From: Ailanthus altissimus
Lineage: Eukaryota; Streptophyta; Magnoliopsida; Sapindales; Simaroubaceae
Assembly: GCA_946807835.1 (NCBI GenBank)
Contig: OX327699.1
Span: 3,527,001-3,591,000 of the forward strand
Direction of reading: 5' to 3'
Length of the DNA stretch: 64,000 nucleotides
Part shown: in pieces, positions 24,588-37,456 of the stretch
Position numbering within the stretch: position 1 is the stretch's first letter
How the letters are laid out: each line of letters begins with the position of its first letter
Made by a program: the position numbers and the translations under genes
Notes under the pieces: generated by a model
The model's input: only the letters and a program-made list of their open reading frames with translations
Told to the model about the DNA's origin: nothing
Databases searched by the model: none

Positions 24588-26761
24588 TGTTGACGTATTT
24601 TAGGGTGTATGCATGTGATTGTGTACATATTGAAAAAATAAAATTATGCATCATATACATGAATTTGGCAGCGGAATTTATCAAGTGATCAATATATACA
24701 CATGTAGTTCAATTCTTAATAATTTAAGAATACAGAAACATACCTTTGAAGACCTACGATGAAGATTTCCAATTCCAAATATCCTTACTCCAAGTTTGAG
24801 CTCACCTTGAAGTGCACTCTTGTCCAATTCTAGTTCACAACAATCTAGTGGGATTGTGAAGCTAGAATAGCAGCAATATGATCTCCAGCAACAAGGTTTT
24901 GATTATAGAAAGAAAAATATAAAGGATTTATTTTTCTTTCTCCTTTGGTTTTTCTCACAAGTCTTTGTTCTTTGAAAAACTCTCTAAAAAACCAACTCTT
25001 CTTTTTCCTCTCAACCCTTGCATGAATTTTCATTTACTCTCATGTTAACACAATTGAAACTCAACTATTTTAGTGCTTACAACAACTTCACAAGTGCTCC
25101 ACCAAAATTAGATTAAGTGGCCAACTACCAAAACCATTTTTGGTGGCCATTTTAATGGTCTAATAAAATTAACCATTAATTACAAAATGGTGCTCTACTA
25201 AATTTAGTTTATGTTTCTCAAATTAGGTATGTCTTCCATTTAGGAATAAAATAATAAATAAATAAAATCATATTTTATTTATTTAAATAACATTTATTTA
25301 ATTATTCAAAAACTATTTGAATAATTAATATTTACCTTATTTGATTTTACTAACATGGTAAATGGTTGAATTCATGGTAAAAAAATTCATACAATAAAAT
25401 TGTGCCACTTGTTAATATCTAATTAGTTAACAACTCTTGTCAACTAATTAAATAATATACTTAACATTTAAGTTTAAATAAGTGTACAACCCGAGGAACC
25501 CCGAAACATATTTTCAGTTTGTTGGAATTTCTAAGATGGAACTGTTCAATCCATTATGCTACCCCAGTGCACAATGAGTACACTTCATATTGTGAGACTC
25601 TCTAGGTCCACACCCCAATTGTCATATAGAACTCCTTCATACGTCCGTGAACGATGCCCCACACACACTTTACGGATATTACAAAGCGGCGCGTTAGACC
25701 ATACAAGTTGAGGTTATAACATATTCATATAATCCCTCCATCATTTATATCCGAGTAGAGCAGAGATATAGATCAACACCGTCAAATCTCCATATGCCCG
25801 ACTGAAAGCTTATCTCTTGAATTGTATTTCAATAAATAATATTCCCAAACACTTTTGTAATATTGTTTATCCCTAGGATTAAACTCTTTTCCCGGGAATT
25901 ATTGCTTATGGCCATAAGACTTTCTGAAATACAATCTATAGAGTATTAGGATATAATACTCACCCAAATAAGCTGATGGATCCCATATCTATGCACACCG
26001 GACTCCATGAGCATCGGACCATACCTAGCGACACCCAACAGTCAGACCATGAAAGGTTTCTGACATATGTGGAACCAAAGTATGGTGGATCACTCACAAG
26101 CCCACCGTGGCACTCAGGTCAAAGGACTACGAATACTACTCAACTCGAAAGATCCTCCATTGACGGCTTTATGGGATGTCTATTGGAGATCTTTGTGAGT
26201 CTGTTCAGTATTCAGTCCTTACTGAATACCTGTATCTCTATACGAGCTTCCACTAAACTTATGGTTTGCTAAGACTAACCATCTGGACCATCCAGATATA
26301 GACATACACCAATCTATATATTTGTTAAGGTATTCACTGACAGACCTGCATTAGTGAAGATAGATCAGGAACATAATATTTGAGAACATATTTGCATAAT
26401 GACATTTCCTAGCACTATTTGCAACTCTTTGCAATTATGTCATTACTAATACATTCTTAGGTCTTTGTCCCATTTCAGACAAGGCTCTAACTCTTTAGAT
26501 ATCGCTGACTCTTATAACTTGGTAACTCTTATCAGTGACAACTCTTAGCATTTATAACTCTCACCATTGCTAATTCTTAGCACTGATCTAAACTTATTTA
26601 GACCAGATCTGAACTCTTTCAGATCGTACAATGTCTGAAACGTTACAAGCATCTTACCATATATAAATATAATTAGCGATTTATTGAAATAACAACACTA
26701 GTATAAATATTAAACAAATATTCATACATAATAGGATGGCACGTAAGCACAAATCCCAACA
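24588..26761 (-). repeat. LTR K inserted in element C (probable copia solo LTR, reverse strand)
   Basis: 2174 bp, ends TGTTG...CAACA (read on the minus strand it starts TGTTGGGATTTG). Flanked by a perfect 5-bp duplication ATTTG (24583-24587 and 26762-26766), and the C pol sequence continues on both sides. No coding interior. The orientation comes from similarity to element J and from the TGTTGGGATTTG start, which resembles copia LTRs; the superfamily is inferred. Similar to J over about 1 kb. Confidence 0.85.
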
Positions 26762-26766
26762 ATTTG

Positions 26767-28759
26767 TGTAGTTAGAAGTTTGCCAACAGAGTTTCGATGA
26801 GTTGAAGAGGAGATTAACCTCAGCCCGGTGCTTACACTTCTGTCAGAGAATGATGAGTTTATCGTATATTATGATGCCTCCAGGCAAGGTATGGGTTGTG
26901 TTTTGATGCAGAAGGAAAAAGTGATAGCTTATGCTTCGAGACAACTGAAGAGGCATGAGCAGAATTACCCTACACATGACCTAGAGCTAGCTACTGTAGT
27001 GTTTGCCTTGAGGATCTGGAGATATTATTTATATGGAATTCCTTGCAAGATATTTATAGATCATAAGAGCCTGCAGTATCTATTTACACAGAAAGAGTTC
27101 AATATGAGACAACGGAGATGGCTTGAATTAATAAAAGAGTATGAGTACACCATTGAGTACCATATGGGAAAAGCAAATGTGGTGGCAGATGCTCTTAGTA
27201 GGAAGGCCATGGGTTCAGTGGCTCACTTAAGGGCCTCTGGTTTATCGATGTTATTAGAATTGAGGTCTTTAGATGTGAAGCTAGAATTATCAGAGTCAGG
27301 GCATTGCTAGCTATATTTTATGTTAGGCTGAGACTTATTGATCAGATTAAAGAGCTACAAGTTCAAGATTCTCAGATGATTAGATTGAAGAATGAGACCA
27401 TGGAAGGACAACATAAAGATTTTACAGTAGTTGAGGATGGTACAGTAATGTTGAGTCAGAGATTATGTGTTCCGGATGTGGGAGAAGTAAGAGAGGAGAT
27501 TATGGAAGAAACTTAGTCATTAGCCTATGCCATGCATCCGGGGAGCACCAAGATGTACCAGACCTTGAGGGAGCATTATTGGTGGAAGGGCATGAAGAAA
27601 GACATAGCTGAATCTCTCTCTAAATGCCTAGTATGCCATCAGGTGAAAGTGGAGCATTAGAAACCTGCAGGCCTCCTACAGCCGCTTCCGATTCTAGAAT
27701 GGAAGTGGGAGCGAATTATTATAGATTTTGTAGTAGGTTTTTCGCATAGCCAGAGGGGACATGATGCTATATGGGTGATTGTAGACCGACTGACGAAGTC
27801 CGCCCATTTTTTGCCCGTCAAGAGTAATTATACTTTAGAGAAGTTGGCCCAATTATATATAAACGAGATCGTGCGATTTCATAGCACTCTAGTATCCATA
27901 GTTTCAGACCAAGATCCACGGTTTACTTCCCAATTTTGGCCCAGCTTATAGAAGGCTCTAGACACTAAACTAAATTTTAGCATAGCTTTTCACCCACAGA
28001 CCAACGGACAATTAGAATGGGTGATTTAGATATTAGAAAACATGCTTAGAGCTTGTGTAATGGAGTTTAAGAGAAGCTGGGATAACTACCTACCGTTAAT
28101 GGAGTTCGCCTATAATAACAGTTATTAGTCGAGCATTGGAATGACACCATATAAGGCATTGTATAGAAGGAAGTGCAGAACTCTAGTTTGCTGGGATAAG
28201 GTAGGTGAGAGGAAGCTTCTAGGTCCTGAGATTGTCCAAGTCACCTCAGAAAAAATTTAAATTATAAGACAGAGGCTGAAGATAGCTAATGATAGGCAGA
28301 AAAACTACGCGGACAATCGAAGAAAGGACCTGAAATTTGAAGTTGGGGACAAGGTCTTCCTGGAGATCTCATCTTGTAGATTAGTGCTATGCTTTGGGAA
28401 GCGAGAGAAGCTGAACCCTAGGTACATTGAGTTGTACAAAATCACAGAGAAGGTTGGCAAAGTAGCATACTGCCTACAATTACCAAAAAATTTGGCTAGG
28501 ATTTATAATGTGTTCCACTTTTCCATGCTAAGCAAGTATATAGCAGATCCAGCACATATCTTACGGGAGCAACCTATGGAATTGAGGGAAATCTTATGTA
28601 CAAGGAGGAACCAGTGTGGATTCTCGATCGAAAAGGACAGATGCTTCATAATAAGTGCATCCCTATAGTGAATGTGTTATGGACAAATCATGGAATAGAG
28701 GAAGCCATGTGAGAACGTGAGGACCAGACGATGGCACAACATCCCCACCTTTTTGAGAT
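26767..28759 (+). pseudogene. RNase H, integrase and chromodomain relic of element C
   Basis: Continuation of C pol after LTR K. RNase H lies at about 26828-27215 ([38 protein letters not shown]). The integrase zinc-binding region (EHYWWKGMKKDIAE, CLVC) is at about 27560-27640. The DDE core spans about 27720-28020: DFVVGF, SDQDPRFTSQFW, and the third acidic residue in NGQLEW. The C-terminal part reaches FHFSMLSKYIADP (about 28520), and the chromodomain-like tail (VLWTNHGIEEA, near 28670-28710) is in another frame. Stops occur at 27513, 27658, 27948 and 28027 among others. The polypurine tract follows. Confidence 0.9.
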
Positions 28760-28796
28760 AGGTATGATTTACAATTTCGAGGATAAAATTTTTTTT

Positions 28797-28810
28797 AGGA
28801 GAGGTGAAAT
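28797..28810 (+). other. Polypurine tract of element C
   Basis: AGGAGAGGTGAAAT directly before the 3' LTR; the same motif precedes the 3' LTR of D. Confidence 0.8.
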
Positions 28811-31384
28811 TGTAATGCCTAGTTCCCATGAATAGTCAAATGCCTAGAATTTCGGTATTTGACAATTAAAGACCCTAGAAGTTTTAGATTTTGACCCTTC
28901 TTGGACCATTGTTTTTAGGTTTTTACGTGAGCTGTAATTGACCCAATTGGGTAATTTCATAGTCAATTTGGGCGTTGGGTGCTCACTGAATATTTTTGGA
29001 ATTTTCGATAGACTAAGTAGTGAAAATTCAACATTTGTACCAATAATTTTTGGTGTAAGTATCACACCTCAAGCAAACTATTTTTGTTGGATAAGTATGT
29101 GTATTTTAAGACATATGGACCAATATATTGGGAAAATTACATATATTAGTCTATTATATTATCTTTTATTAGTTATTAGTAATAACTATTAAATTATTGG
29201 CAACCAATCAAAGGCTTTTTAATTGGAGGCCTAAGTAGCAATTTTTGGGTATATATATAAACGCCAAGTGTTTTATTTTAAAGAATTGTTAAGAAAAAAA
29301 TAACAAAAGAGAGAGAGAGAGGATTTCAGCCATGAAGAGGGGAAGGAGATAAACAGTGATACCTATGAAATTTCTAAGCCAAATCAAGGAATCCACACTA
29401 AATTCAAGTTGTTTCCAAGTGCCTTAGTAAGATTCAATGGTGGATTAAGGATAAATGTGCTTAAAAAGGTGAGAATTCCAAACTCTAGAATTGTAAATTA
29501 GAGTTTTTGTATAATTGGACTTTAATGGAATAAATTTAGGGCATTAGAATGAATATGGAGAGTAAATAAGACCATAGGTAAAAAGAAATTTGAAAGATGG
29601 TAAATATCCCATTTGGGTCATTTTGGCCATTTTGGGATTTTTAATGGTACAAGTGCAATTAGCTAAAATTAAGGGTTAAGAATGAATTCTAGGACCCTTA
29701 AGATAAGTTTTGATGGGTGAAAATCAAAGTTAGGATATGAGACATAATGGTCATTTATGACAAAGATTAGGGATAATTATATCCAAAGAAAATTATAAGG
29801 TATTATGGACCCTTTTGACAAAAAATGATAATTTGTGCATAAATTGAGATTGTTGGGGGCAAAATTGTAAATTTAGAAAGAAATTTTGATGGTGGCCGAA
29901 AAATGTATACTAGGGTTATTTTGGTAATTTTCCCATTTTAAGGGGACTAAAGCGTAATTTATGCTTTGTAGGTGCCGAAGGTTGAAACCAATGAAAGGAC
30001 AAGCCCGAAAAAGAAACTTTAGCGTAGGACAGGTGGTGAATGGGAAAACAATTAAAAGAAATGAAATGCAGTTTATTTTAAATTATTAGTATTTATGTGC
30101 TTTCTGATTTAAATATTGTTGTTTCAGGTAATTTACTCAAGTTACGTGATTTTTAAGAATTAAGGAAAGCATAGTGATACTTTATTTGATATTCTTAATA
30201 TAATGAGAATTGAATATTTTTGAAAAACTTTATAATTACTGTTCAATATTTTTAACAGTTTAGAGATTTATTTTTCAGCAACAAGAAACGGATTTTAAAA
30301 ATTTACATATCAATTTCAAGAAACAGTTTTTAAATACTATCAATTTTCAAAGGCCAGGGGTACTCCATTTATCAGTTATCAGCTATCAGATTCAGATCCC
30401 TATGGGGATAGTATAGACCCAGCCGGTACACCTCGTATGCATAGGCAGGTCAGTTAGTTGGGTTGAGTGTTACCAACTCCGGGGAGTCAGGGTGTCGAGT
30501 TAGTGAGTCGCTTATGCTACGGGGTGTTGTCTCGCTATATGTCTGCGATGTATATTCTGCCACATAGACAGTGAGATGTCTTAGATTTATCAGTTTATCA
30601 GATTGGTCACAGTGATTGTTACTAGCAGAGACCGCTCTGTGACAAACTCATTTCATCGGCTACGTCGACCAGTGGGTCCAGTATTAGGGTAACCATTGGT
30701 GCTTTTCAGACAAACTATAACCGAACGGAAGTTTTAAACAATTGTATGAGATATGTAATTTTTCTAGTGAATAAAAATATTTGTTAATAATATTTACAGA
30801 TTTCAGCAGTAGTTTATTAAGTTTTAAAAATCTTAAATAAAGAAAATCGCTCGGTAGAATTTTACCAGTATTCGAGATTTAGAAACGATTCAGAACAGTT
30901 TTCAATACTTTTTAGAATTTTCAATATGTTTCTACAATTATTCAGATTTCACACTCACTCATTGAGTTTATCAACTTACTCTTTGTTTTCGGTGTTTCTA
31001 TTTTTTACCCCAGGTATAGTCAGCAGCGTACAGCCAATAGTTTCTCTTGTAGATCAGTAGTGGGCCAGCCTTATGACAATCTCCTATACATGTACAGATT
31101 TATATGTATACATTTAGTGAATATAGATGTATCATATTTAGTTTTGCGTTGTATAGTATGCATAACAGATTTTGGAACAAAAAGTATTATGCCTTTTTGA
31201 AATGGTTAGTTTTCCTACTATGGATGTCTGTTGGAGTATGATCAAGAATGCCTGTGTTAATTTAGTTAGGAAGGGATGGGAGGTCCCATTTGCAGCTAAG
31301 GGATGTGAGAAATATTGAAGTGTATTTTCTGCAGGTTTATGGAATATAAATTTTTAGAAAAACAAGGAAAACTCTGTTCGTTTT
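28811..31384 (+). repeat. 3' LTR of element C, first part (interrupted by element D)
   Basis: Begins TGTAATGCCT, colinear with the 5' LTR of C. It breaks at GTTTT (31380-31384), the target duplication of D, and continues at 43371. The paired stem here is 30429-30442 with 30514-30526. Confidence 0.93.
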
Positions 31385-34159
31385 TGACAAGACTCGACCC
31401 GAGACCCTCTATAGCAGATCCTAGCGGCCTTGCCGGGTACCTCGACAGACGTTTCTCAGGATATAACTGGGCAAGATGAGAAATTTCTGCGAGGTGAACC
31501 ATTTTTTAGTTCTTGCTATTATTGAGAAAATCTTGTAATATACATGAAAACTACATCTTAATTTTTCAAAAACAAATGGGCAAAGTTTCCTATATTTTCT
31601 GAAAAATCCATATAAAACCTACAAAAAAATTTCATTTCTATTTCAAACACTTTTCAATACTACCAATTCGGACCTCCGGTCTTTTCCAAATCAAATCAAA
31701 CACAACTCAATTGTTTAATTTGAATCACAAAATAAGCATAATCATAAAAAAGAAAAACGATTATCATAATATCGAAAGCTCTTCTTATTGGTTCAAAACA
31801 TACATATAAATATACATGCCTGCAACTAATATGCATAAAGTAAAGGGTGCTATTTAGCACATTTACATGTACAAAAAAATGATCTTCAGATTTGGCCCAC
31901 TACTTGGCAATAGGAGAATCAGCAGCTTGCGTACCGAGACCTGCACTTGGGAAAGGGTTTAGAAAACATAAAACACAAAATAGGTGAGCTAAAGGAGTTC
32001 AGTGAGTGCAAATAAGATTTCAAATAAAATAACATTATGCATAGATAGCAAAATTCTAAAGTACATGTATAAATCGTGCTTCTAAAACTGATGTAAAGCT
32101 ATAAAACGGTTTCTAATATCATGTGCTGATGAAATCTTGCTGAGCGGGTTTTATCTACATTTTTAGAAAACAATATCCAAAATCTATATAACACAATAAC
32201 TGCCATGTGCATATAAATGTATAAATGGTATCGGTAAATCAAAAACTAGTAAAGTCCTTACTCGGCCATTTTTTTTCTAAACTGTACCAATGGTAGCCCT
32301 AAAGCTCTATACTCACGCAGCGACTCAACTAGCACCGCATACGTGAGTAGGTCACGAGGCACCTCAAATAGCAGCACCCGCAGTGACATCTCAAAACATC
32401 TCACTGGCTATACAGTGGAATCCTACATCGCATACATATAGCGAGACAATACCCCGTACACATAGACCGACTTACATGACTCGACATCCCGACTTCCCAG
32501 AGTTAGTGACACACCCCCAAGACCTGCCCATGTGAACGGGATATACCGGCCGGGTTTAATACAATCACCATCACTATAATCTGAGGGTACCAATAGCCTT
32601 TAAAAACAAAGCAGAAATTTAAAAACTATTTCTTAAACCGAACGTGTAAATGCATATCTATGGATACATATCAAGATCATAATCATATTTATGCATTGAA
32701 ACTCATAAAACATACATTTTCATTATGTTGAAACATAATAAACAAAAGATAACAGAAAAAGGAAGATTTTCACTCACAACCGCTCCGCGGTCAATTTTGC
32801 TCATGATTTGTGCTCCCGTTACCGCTCTCGGTTATCTTCACCTACACACCATAAATGACATTTAGAACCAAATCGAATGCCAGAATCTCATTTAACTACT
32901 AAACGCCCTAATCAGCACACAAAGCTCGCATGGATACTACTTTTCAATTTTTATTTACGGAGCCATTTAATCTAATCTAACTCACCATTCGGCGCCCTGA
33001 AAAGTATTGATCGCCTTATAACTTGGTTGGACATAATTGCCCTTCACCTTTCCAAAATGGACAATTATGTCACATTTTCTTCATTTTTGGTTTTTCCATC
33101 AACCATATACATTCAATTTACAATATGCACCATTTACACACAACAACTCAATCAAAGCACTACTCAATCCCTAACTTCCCTAAAGTGGCAGAATTTCACC
33201 CTATATTCTAACACATTTCTTTTCTCAATTTCTTGTTCCGATTACATCAAAATTAAGCCAATTTTATTCTAATTGCCTAATTATAACCAATTGAAGTCTC
33301 TACATTCAAATCACCCAAAACCCTAATTCTTACCTTGCCAATTTCTTCAAATTGATGACTCCTTCAAGCTCCACACTAGAATTCAACTCAATCTAAGCTA
33401 AGAATACACACAAGAATATCAATTGAAGCATTCTTGAAAGCTCACTTATCAAACACATAAAACAATGCTTTTCTTACCTATTGTTCTTGAATTTTCACTA
33501 ATGGAGGCTTCAATTGAGCTTAGGGATTCATATGTAACCTTATTTTAGCTTGATTACACATGAAAAAGAAACTGAAATTTCACTGTAGCAGCTCCTTAAA
33601 CCTTTGCATGAATTTGCTCTCTTTTTGCTCTAAGTGTTGGCTTTTGATCTCTTAAAAACTCTACATACTTCCAACATATATATGTTATCCATCAATTGAC
33701 CATTTTGCCCCTCAACTTACTCTAAATTACTAATTTGCCATTAGTTGAAAACTAATTATGTAATTAGTTCATTTGCAACTATCTAGTTAGAATAGTCTAA
33801 AGATCTAACGAGAATTACCAACTTGGCAATCCATGAGATTTCTTCTAACTGGTCCATTCTCTAATATATGGATTATGTTTCTCAACAAAGGCTTGTTCCA
33901 TACATCACCCTTAAAAGAAAATTCATGTAGTAAATTAGAATTTCCTTTTCCAAGCCAATGGGAAAAAATTCCAAAAATATTCTAGGGTCGTCCGACGCTC
34001 TGATTGAGTGTGAAATTACCAAACTAGGTCTAATATCTCTCACGCGCACTATAGAGAAAATATTTCTAATAGTGTTAAAATCGAGTAACTCTACGGTGTC
34101 TTATTTGCTATATACCAAAATTTAGGCGCCAATACTACTAATAGGGATTGGATATTACA
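31385..34159 (-). repeat. 3' LTR of element D
   Basis: On the minus strand starts TGTAATATCCAATC (34159 inward) and ends TTGTCA at 31385; abuts the polypurine tract at 34160. Confidence 0.95.
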
Positions 34160-34174
34160 ATTTCACCCCTCCTT
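34160..34174 (-). other. Polypurine tract of element D
   Basis: Minus strand AAGGAGGGGTGAAAT immediately before the 3' LTR. Confidence 0.85.
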
Positions 34175-34211
34175 AAAAAAATTTCGTCCTCGAAATTTAA
34201 ATCATACCTAT

Positions 34212-35887
34212 CTAAAAGAGGTGAGGACGTTGCACTCGCATCTGATCTTCACGTTCCCATGTGGCTTCTTCTATTCCATGGTTCATCCATAACACCTTCA
34301 CTAAGAGAATGCTTTTGTTACGAAGCACTTACTCTTTTCGGTCTAGGATTTGCACAGGCTTCTCTTTGTAGGTCAAGTTCTCGTTCAATTCTAATAGTTG
34401 TTCCTTTAGGATGTGCGAAGGATCTGCTATATACTTGTGAAGCATGGAAACGTGAAACACATCATGGATTCTAGCTAGATCTTCGGGTAACCGTAAACGA
34501 TATGCCACCTTTCCAACTCTTTCAACTATCTCGTACGGCCCAATATATCGGGGACTCAGCTTTCCTCGCTTCCCGAATCTTAGTACTCCTTTCCATAGCG
34601 ATATCTTCAGAAAGACCTTATCGTCAATCTCAAACTCCAAGTCTCTTCTTCTGTTATCTGCATAACGTTTCTGTCTATCATTAGCTATTTTCAATCTCTG
34701 GATGATAAGTTGAATCTTTTTCGAAGTAATCTGGACAATTTTAGGGCCGATCAGCTTCCTTTCACCTACCTCATCCCAACAAACTAGAGTTCTGCACTTC
34801 TTTCCATACAATGCTTCATATGGTGCCATCCCGATGTTAGTCTGGTAGCTATTATTGTAGACGAACTCCATTAGTGGCAGATGAGTATCCCAACTCCCCT
34901 TAAACTCTATAACACACGCTCTTAACATATCTTCAAGTGTCTGAATTATCCGCTCAGACTGACCATCCGTCTATGGATGAAAGGCTGTACTAAAACTTAA
35001 TTTTGTGCCTAGAGCTTTCACTAAGCTAGGCCAAAATTGAGAAGTGAACTGTGGATCCCTGTCTGACACAATAGATACTGGAACTCCATGGAGTCGTACC
35101 ACTTCATCTACGTACAACTGGGCCAATTTATCTAAAGAATAATTGCTTCTAATGGGTAGGAAATGGGCAAATTTTGTCAGCCTATCAACAATTACCCATA
35201 TTACATCATTGCCTCTCTGGCTACGCGGAAGACCTACCACGAAGTCTATCGTTATTCTTTCTCATTTTCACTCCGAAATCGGAAGGGGTTGCGAGAGCCC
35301 AGCAGGTTTCTGATGCTCAGCCTTTACTTGCTGGCAAGTTAGGCATCTCGAGACATATTCAGCTATATCTTTCTTAATACCCTTTCACCAGTAGTGCTCT
35401 TTTAGGGTATGGTAAATCTTTGTGCTCCCTGGATGCATAACATATACAGAAGAATGAGCTTCTTTCATAATCTCTCTTCTTAACTCATTTACATCCGAAA
35501 CACATAACCTCCGACCCAAGGTTACTACACTATCCTCGGTCACTGAAAGATCCTTCCACTGCCTAGACTCGATTTCACCCTTTAATTTAACTACCTGTGG
35601 ATCTTGAGTCTGTAGTTCTTTGATCCGATCAACCAATATTGGATAGACCTGAAATGTGGCTAATAGTGCTCCCGAATCTGACAATTTTAATTTTACACCT
35701 AACGACCTCATTTCTACCAACATTGATAGATATGTGACCTTCAAGTGAGGTATTGAACCGATAGGCTTCCTGTTGAGAGCATCTGCTACCACATTAGCTT
35801 TTCCCGGATGGTACTCTAAGGTGCACTCATAATTTTAATAGGCTCCAACCACCTCCTTTGCCTCATATTCAATTCTTTCTGGGTGAA
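34212..35887 (-). pseudogene. RNase H end, integrase and chromodomain of element D
   Basis: Continues pol after the solo LTR. The end of RNase H (MVADALNRK near 35790) is followed by the integrase zinc region (HPGSTKIYHTLKEHYW, near 35400) and the DDE core: DFVVGL (about 35245), SDRDPQFTSQFW (about 35050), and Glu in the DGQSE block (about 34960). The PRYIGPYEI and FHVSMLHKYIADPSHIL blocks come next. A C-terminal chromodomain (VLWMNHGIEEATWE) ends at a TAG at 34212-34214 that looks like the natural stop. Damage includes a TGG-to-TGA type stop near 35383, stops near 35270 and a CAG-to-TAG type stop near 34971. A one-base deletion near 35840 shifts the frame relative to the upstream part. The chromodomain supports the Tekay/Del call. 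Confidence 0.92.
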
Positions 35888-35892
35888 CAAGT

Positions 35893-37456
35893 TGATGAAC
35901 ACATGAAAATGTATATTTGTTAAGAGATTCAGTCACCATTTAATGTCACTAATTTTAGCATTTTCTGTATTTTTAGCTTGAAATAAAGTGTTCTCCTTAA
36001 ATTGTGATTAATGAATATTATTTGGACAGGTTTAAGTAAAATGGATATAACTCTCAATGTAGAAATCTAAATGAAGAAATTATTAAACTTGGTGCAACAT
36101 GACTCAATCTTACACAAATTTGAAGAATAGTAGAAAAGCCAAATCCAACATGTTATGGGCCAAAATTTGAGATACAATAGAATCGGGCTACAACTTCTAC
36201 CCAGCTTGACTCAACTCATGTATTTGGACAGTATCTCACAAAATACGTACTCAGTTGGTATAATTCTTAAAGCTGTGAAATACTGGATTCACTATCAACA
36301 ACTCGTATGCTGATGGTAAAGTCCAAATCAGCCGTTATCATAGACCAAATTGCATTGCAAGTGGGTAAAATGGTTGTTGGCCAAAATCTGATGTAGCTTT
36401 GAAATTTTCCTCATATCTCATTGGATACTCATCCAATTTGCATGAACTCAGTGCCTATGGAAAGAAGAGACAAAATGCTACAACTTTCATGTCAACTACA
36501 GAGGCTACATCAGTCATTTATATTATCAAAAATATACTACAAGTGGATAAATGAGTTATTGGCCTAAAATTATTGGAGATTGATGTCACCCATGACATAT
36601 TTCTATTCATTGCCTATATAAGGAGACTCTTATGACGTTTTCAATATTAGATAATTCTCTCTTCTTTTCTTCTCATTAACATGTATTATAATTTAGGCTA
36701 GAGATTTTGGCAAGGCTAAGAGATGAACTTTTATGTGTAATAAATCCACTTCTATGCTTTGATTCGTTGTCAAGAGCTTCAAATATTGTAAGTTTGGTTT
36801 TGATTAAACTCTTATCTAGTTTATTTTTTATAATCCAGAGGTTATAATTCTCATGTCTCATATATATTTAGTCATGCTTGTTTTATGTGATTCTTGTTGA
36901 ATTATAATTGTTATTGGTTACATTGTTTTATATGTTAATCTTTTACTGCAATATTGTCAAATTGATATATTGTCGATCTTGGATAACATGTAAGGGTAAT
37001 AAATGTTTGATATTCAAGTTGATCTTTTACTGCAATATTGTCAAAATGATATATTGTCGATCTTAGATAACTTGTATAAATAAACATGATTTGTGTTAAT
37101 ATTTTCAAAAGAGTTTAGTCATATCTAATATATGTGTTATCAAATGTGCTATATTTTACATATCTTCCGATTGATTGTTTAGATGTAAAACTGTCAATTG
37201 AGTTATAAACACTGAATCAAAGTGTAGAGTAGATTTATAAAGCATAATTGTGATTCTTGAAGCTTTGTTTGAATTATCATAAGACATTTCCTTGAAATCA
37301 TAGACAATTCTATCTCATCCACTTAAATCAATTAATTTTATCCTTTGCTACTGCTTTAATATTTTACTTTACCAATCTATTTTGCCAAGAGCTTCCTCGT
37401 GGGATCAACACCTCAATCTATACTATGATAGCCGCATTATATTTTGAGCATAATCA
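35893..37456 (+). repeat. Athila-type solo LTR inserted in the RNase H region of element D
   Basis: 1564 bp, TGATGAACAC start and TAATCA end. Nearly the same sequence as the 5' LTR of Athila element E (52209-53771), including a TATA (TATATAAGG near 36615). A perfect 5-bp duplication CAAGT flanks it (35888-35892 and 37457-37461). The RNase H coding sequence of D continues on both sides. No interior remains, so it is a solo LTR. It lies antisense to D. Confidence 0.96.
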
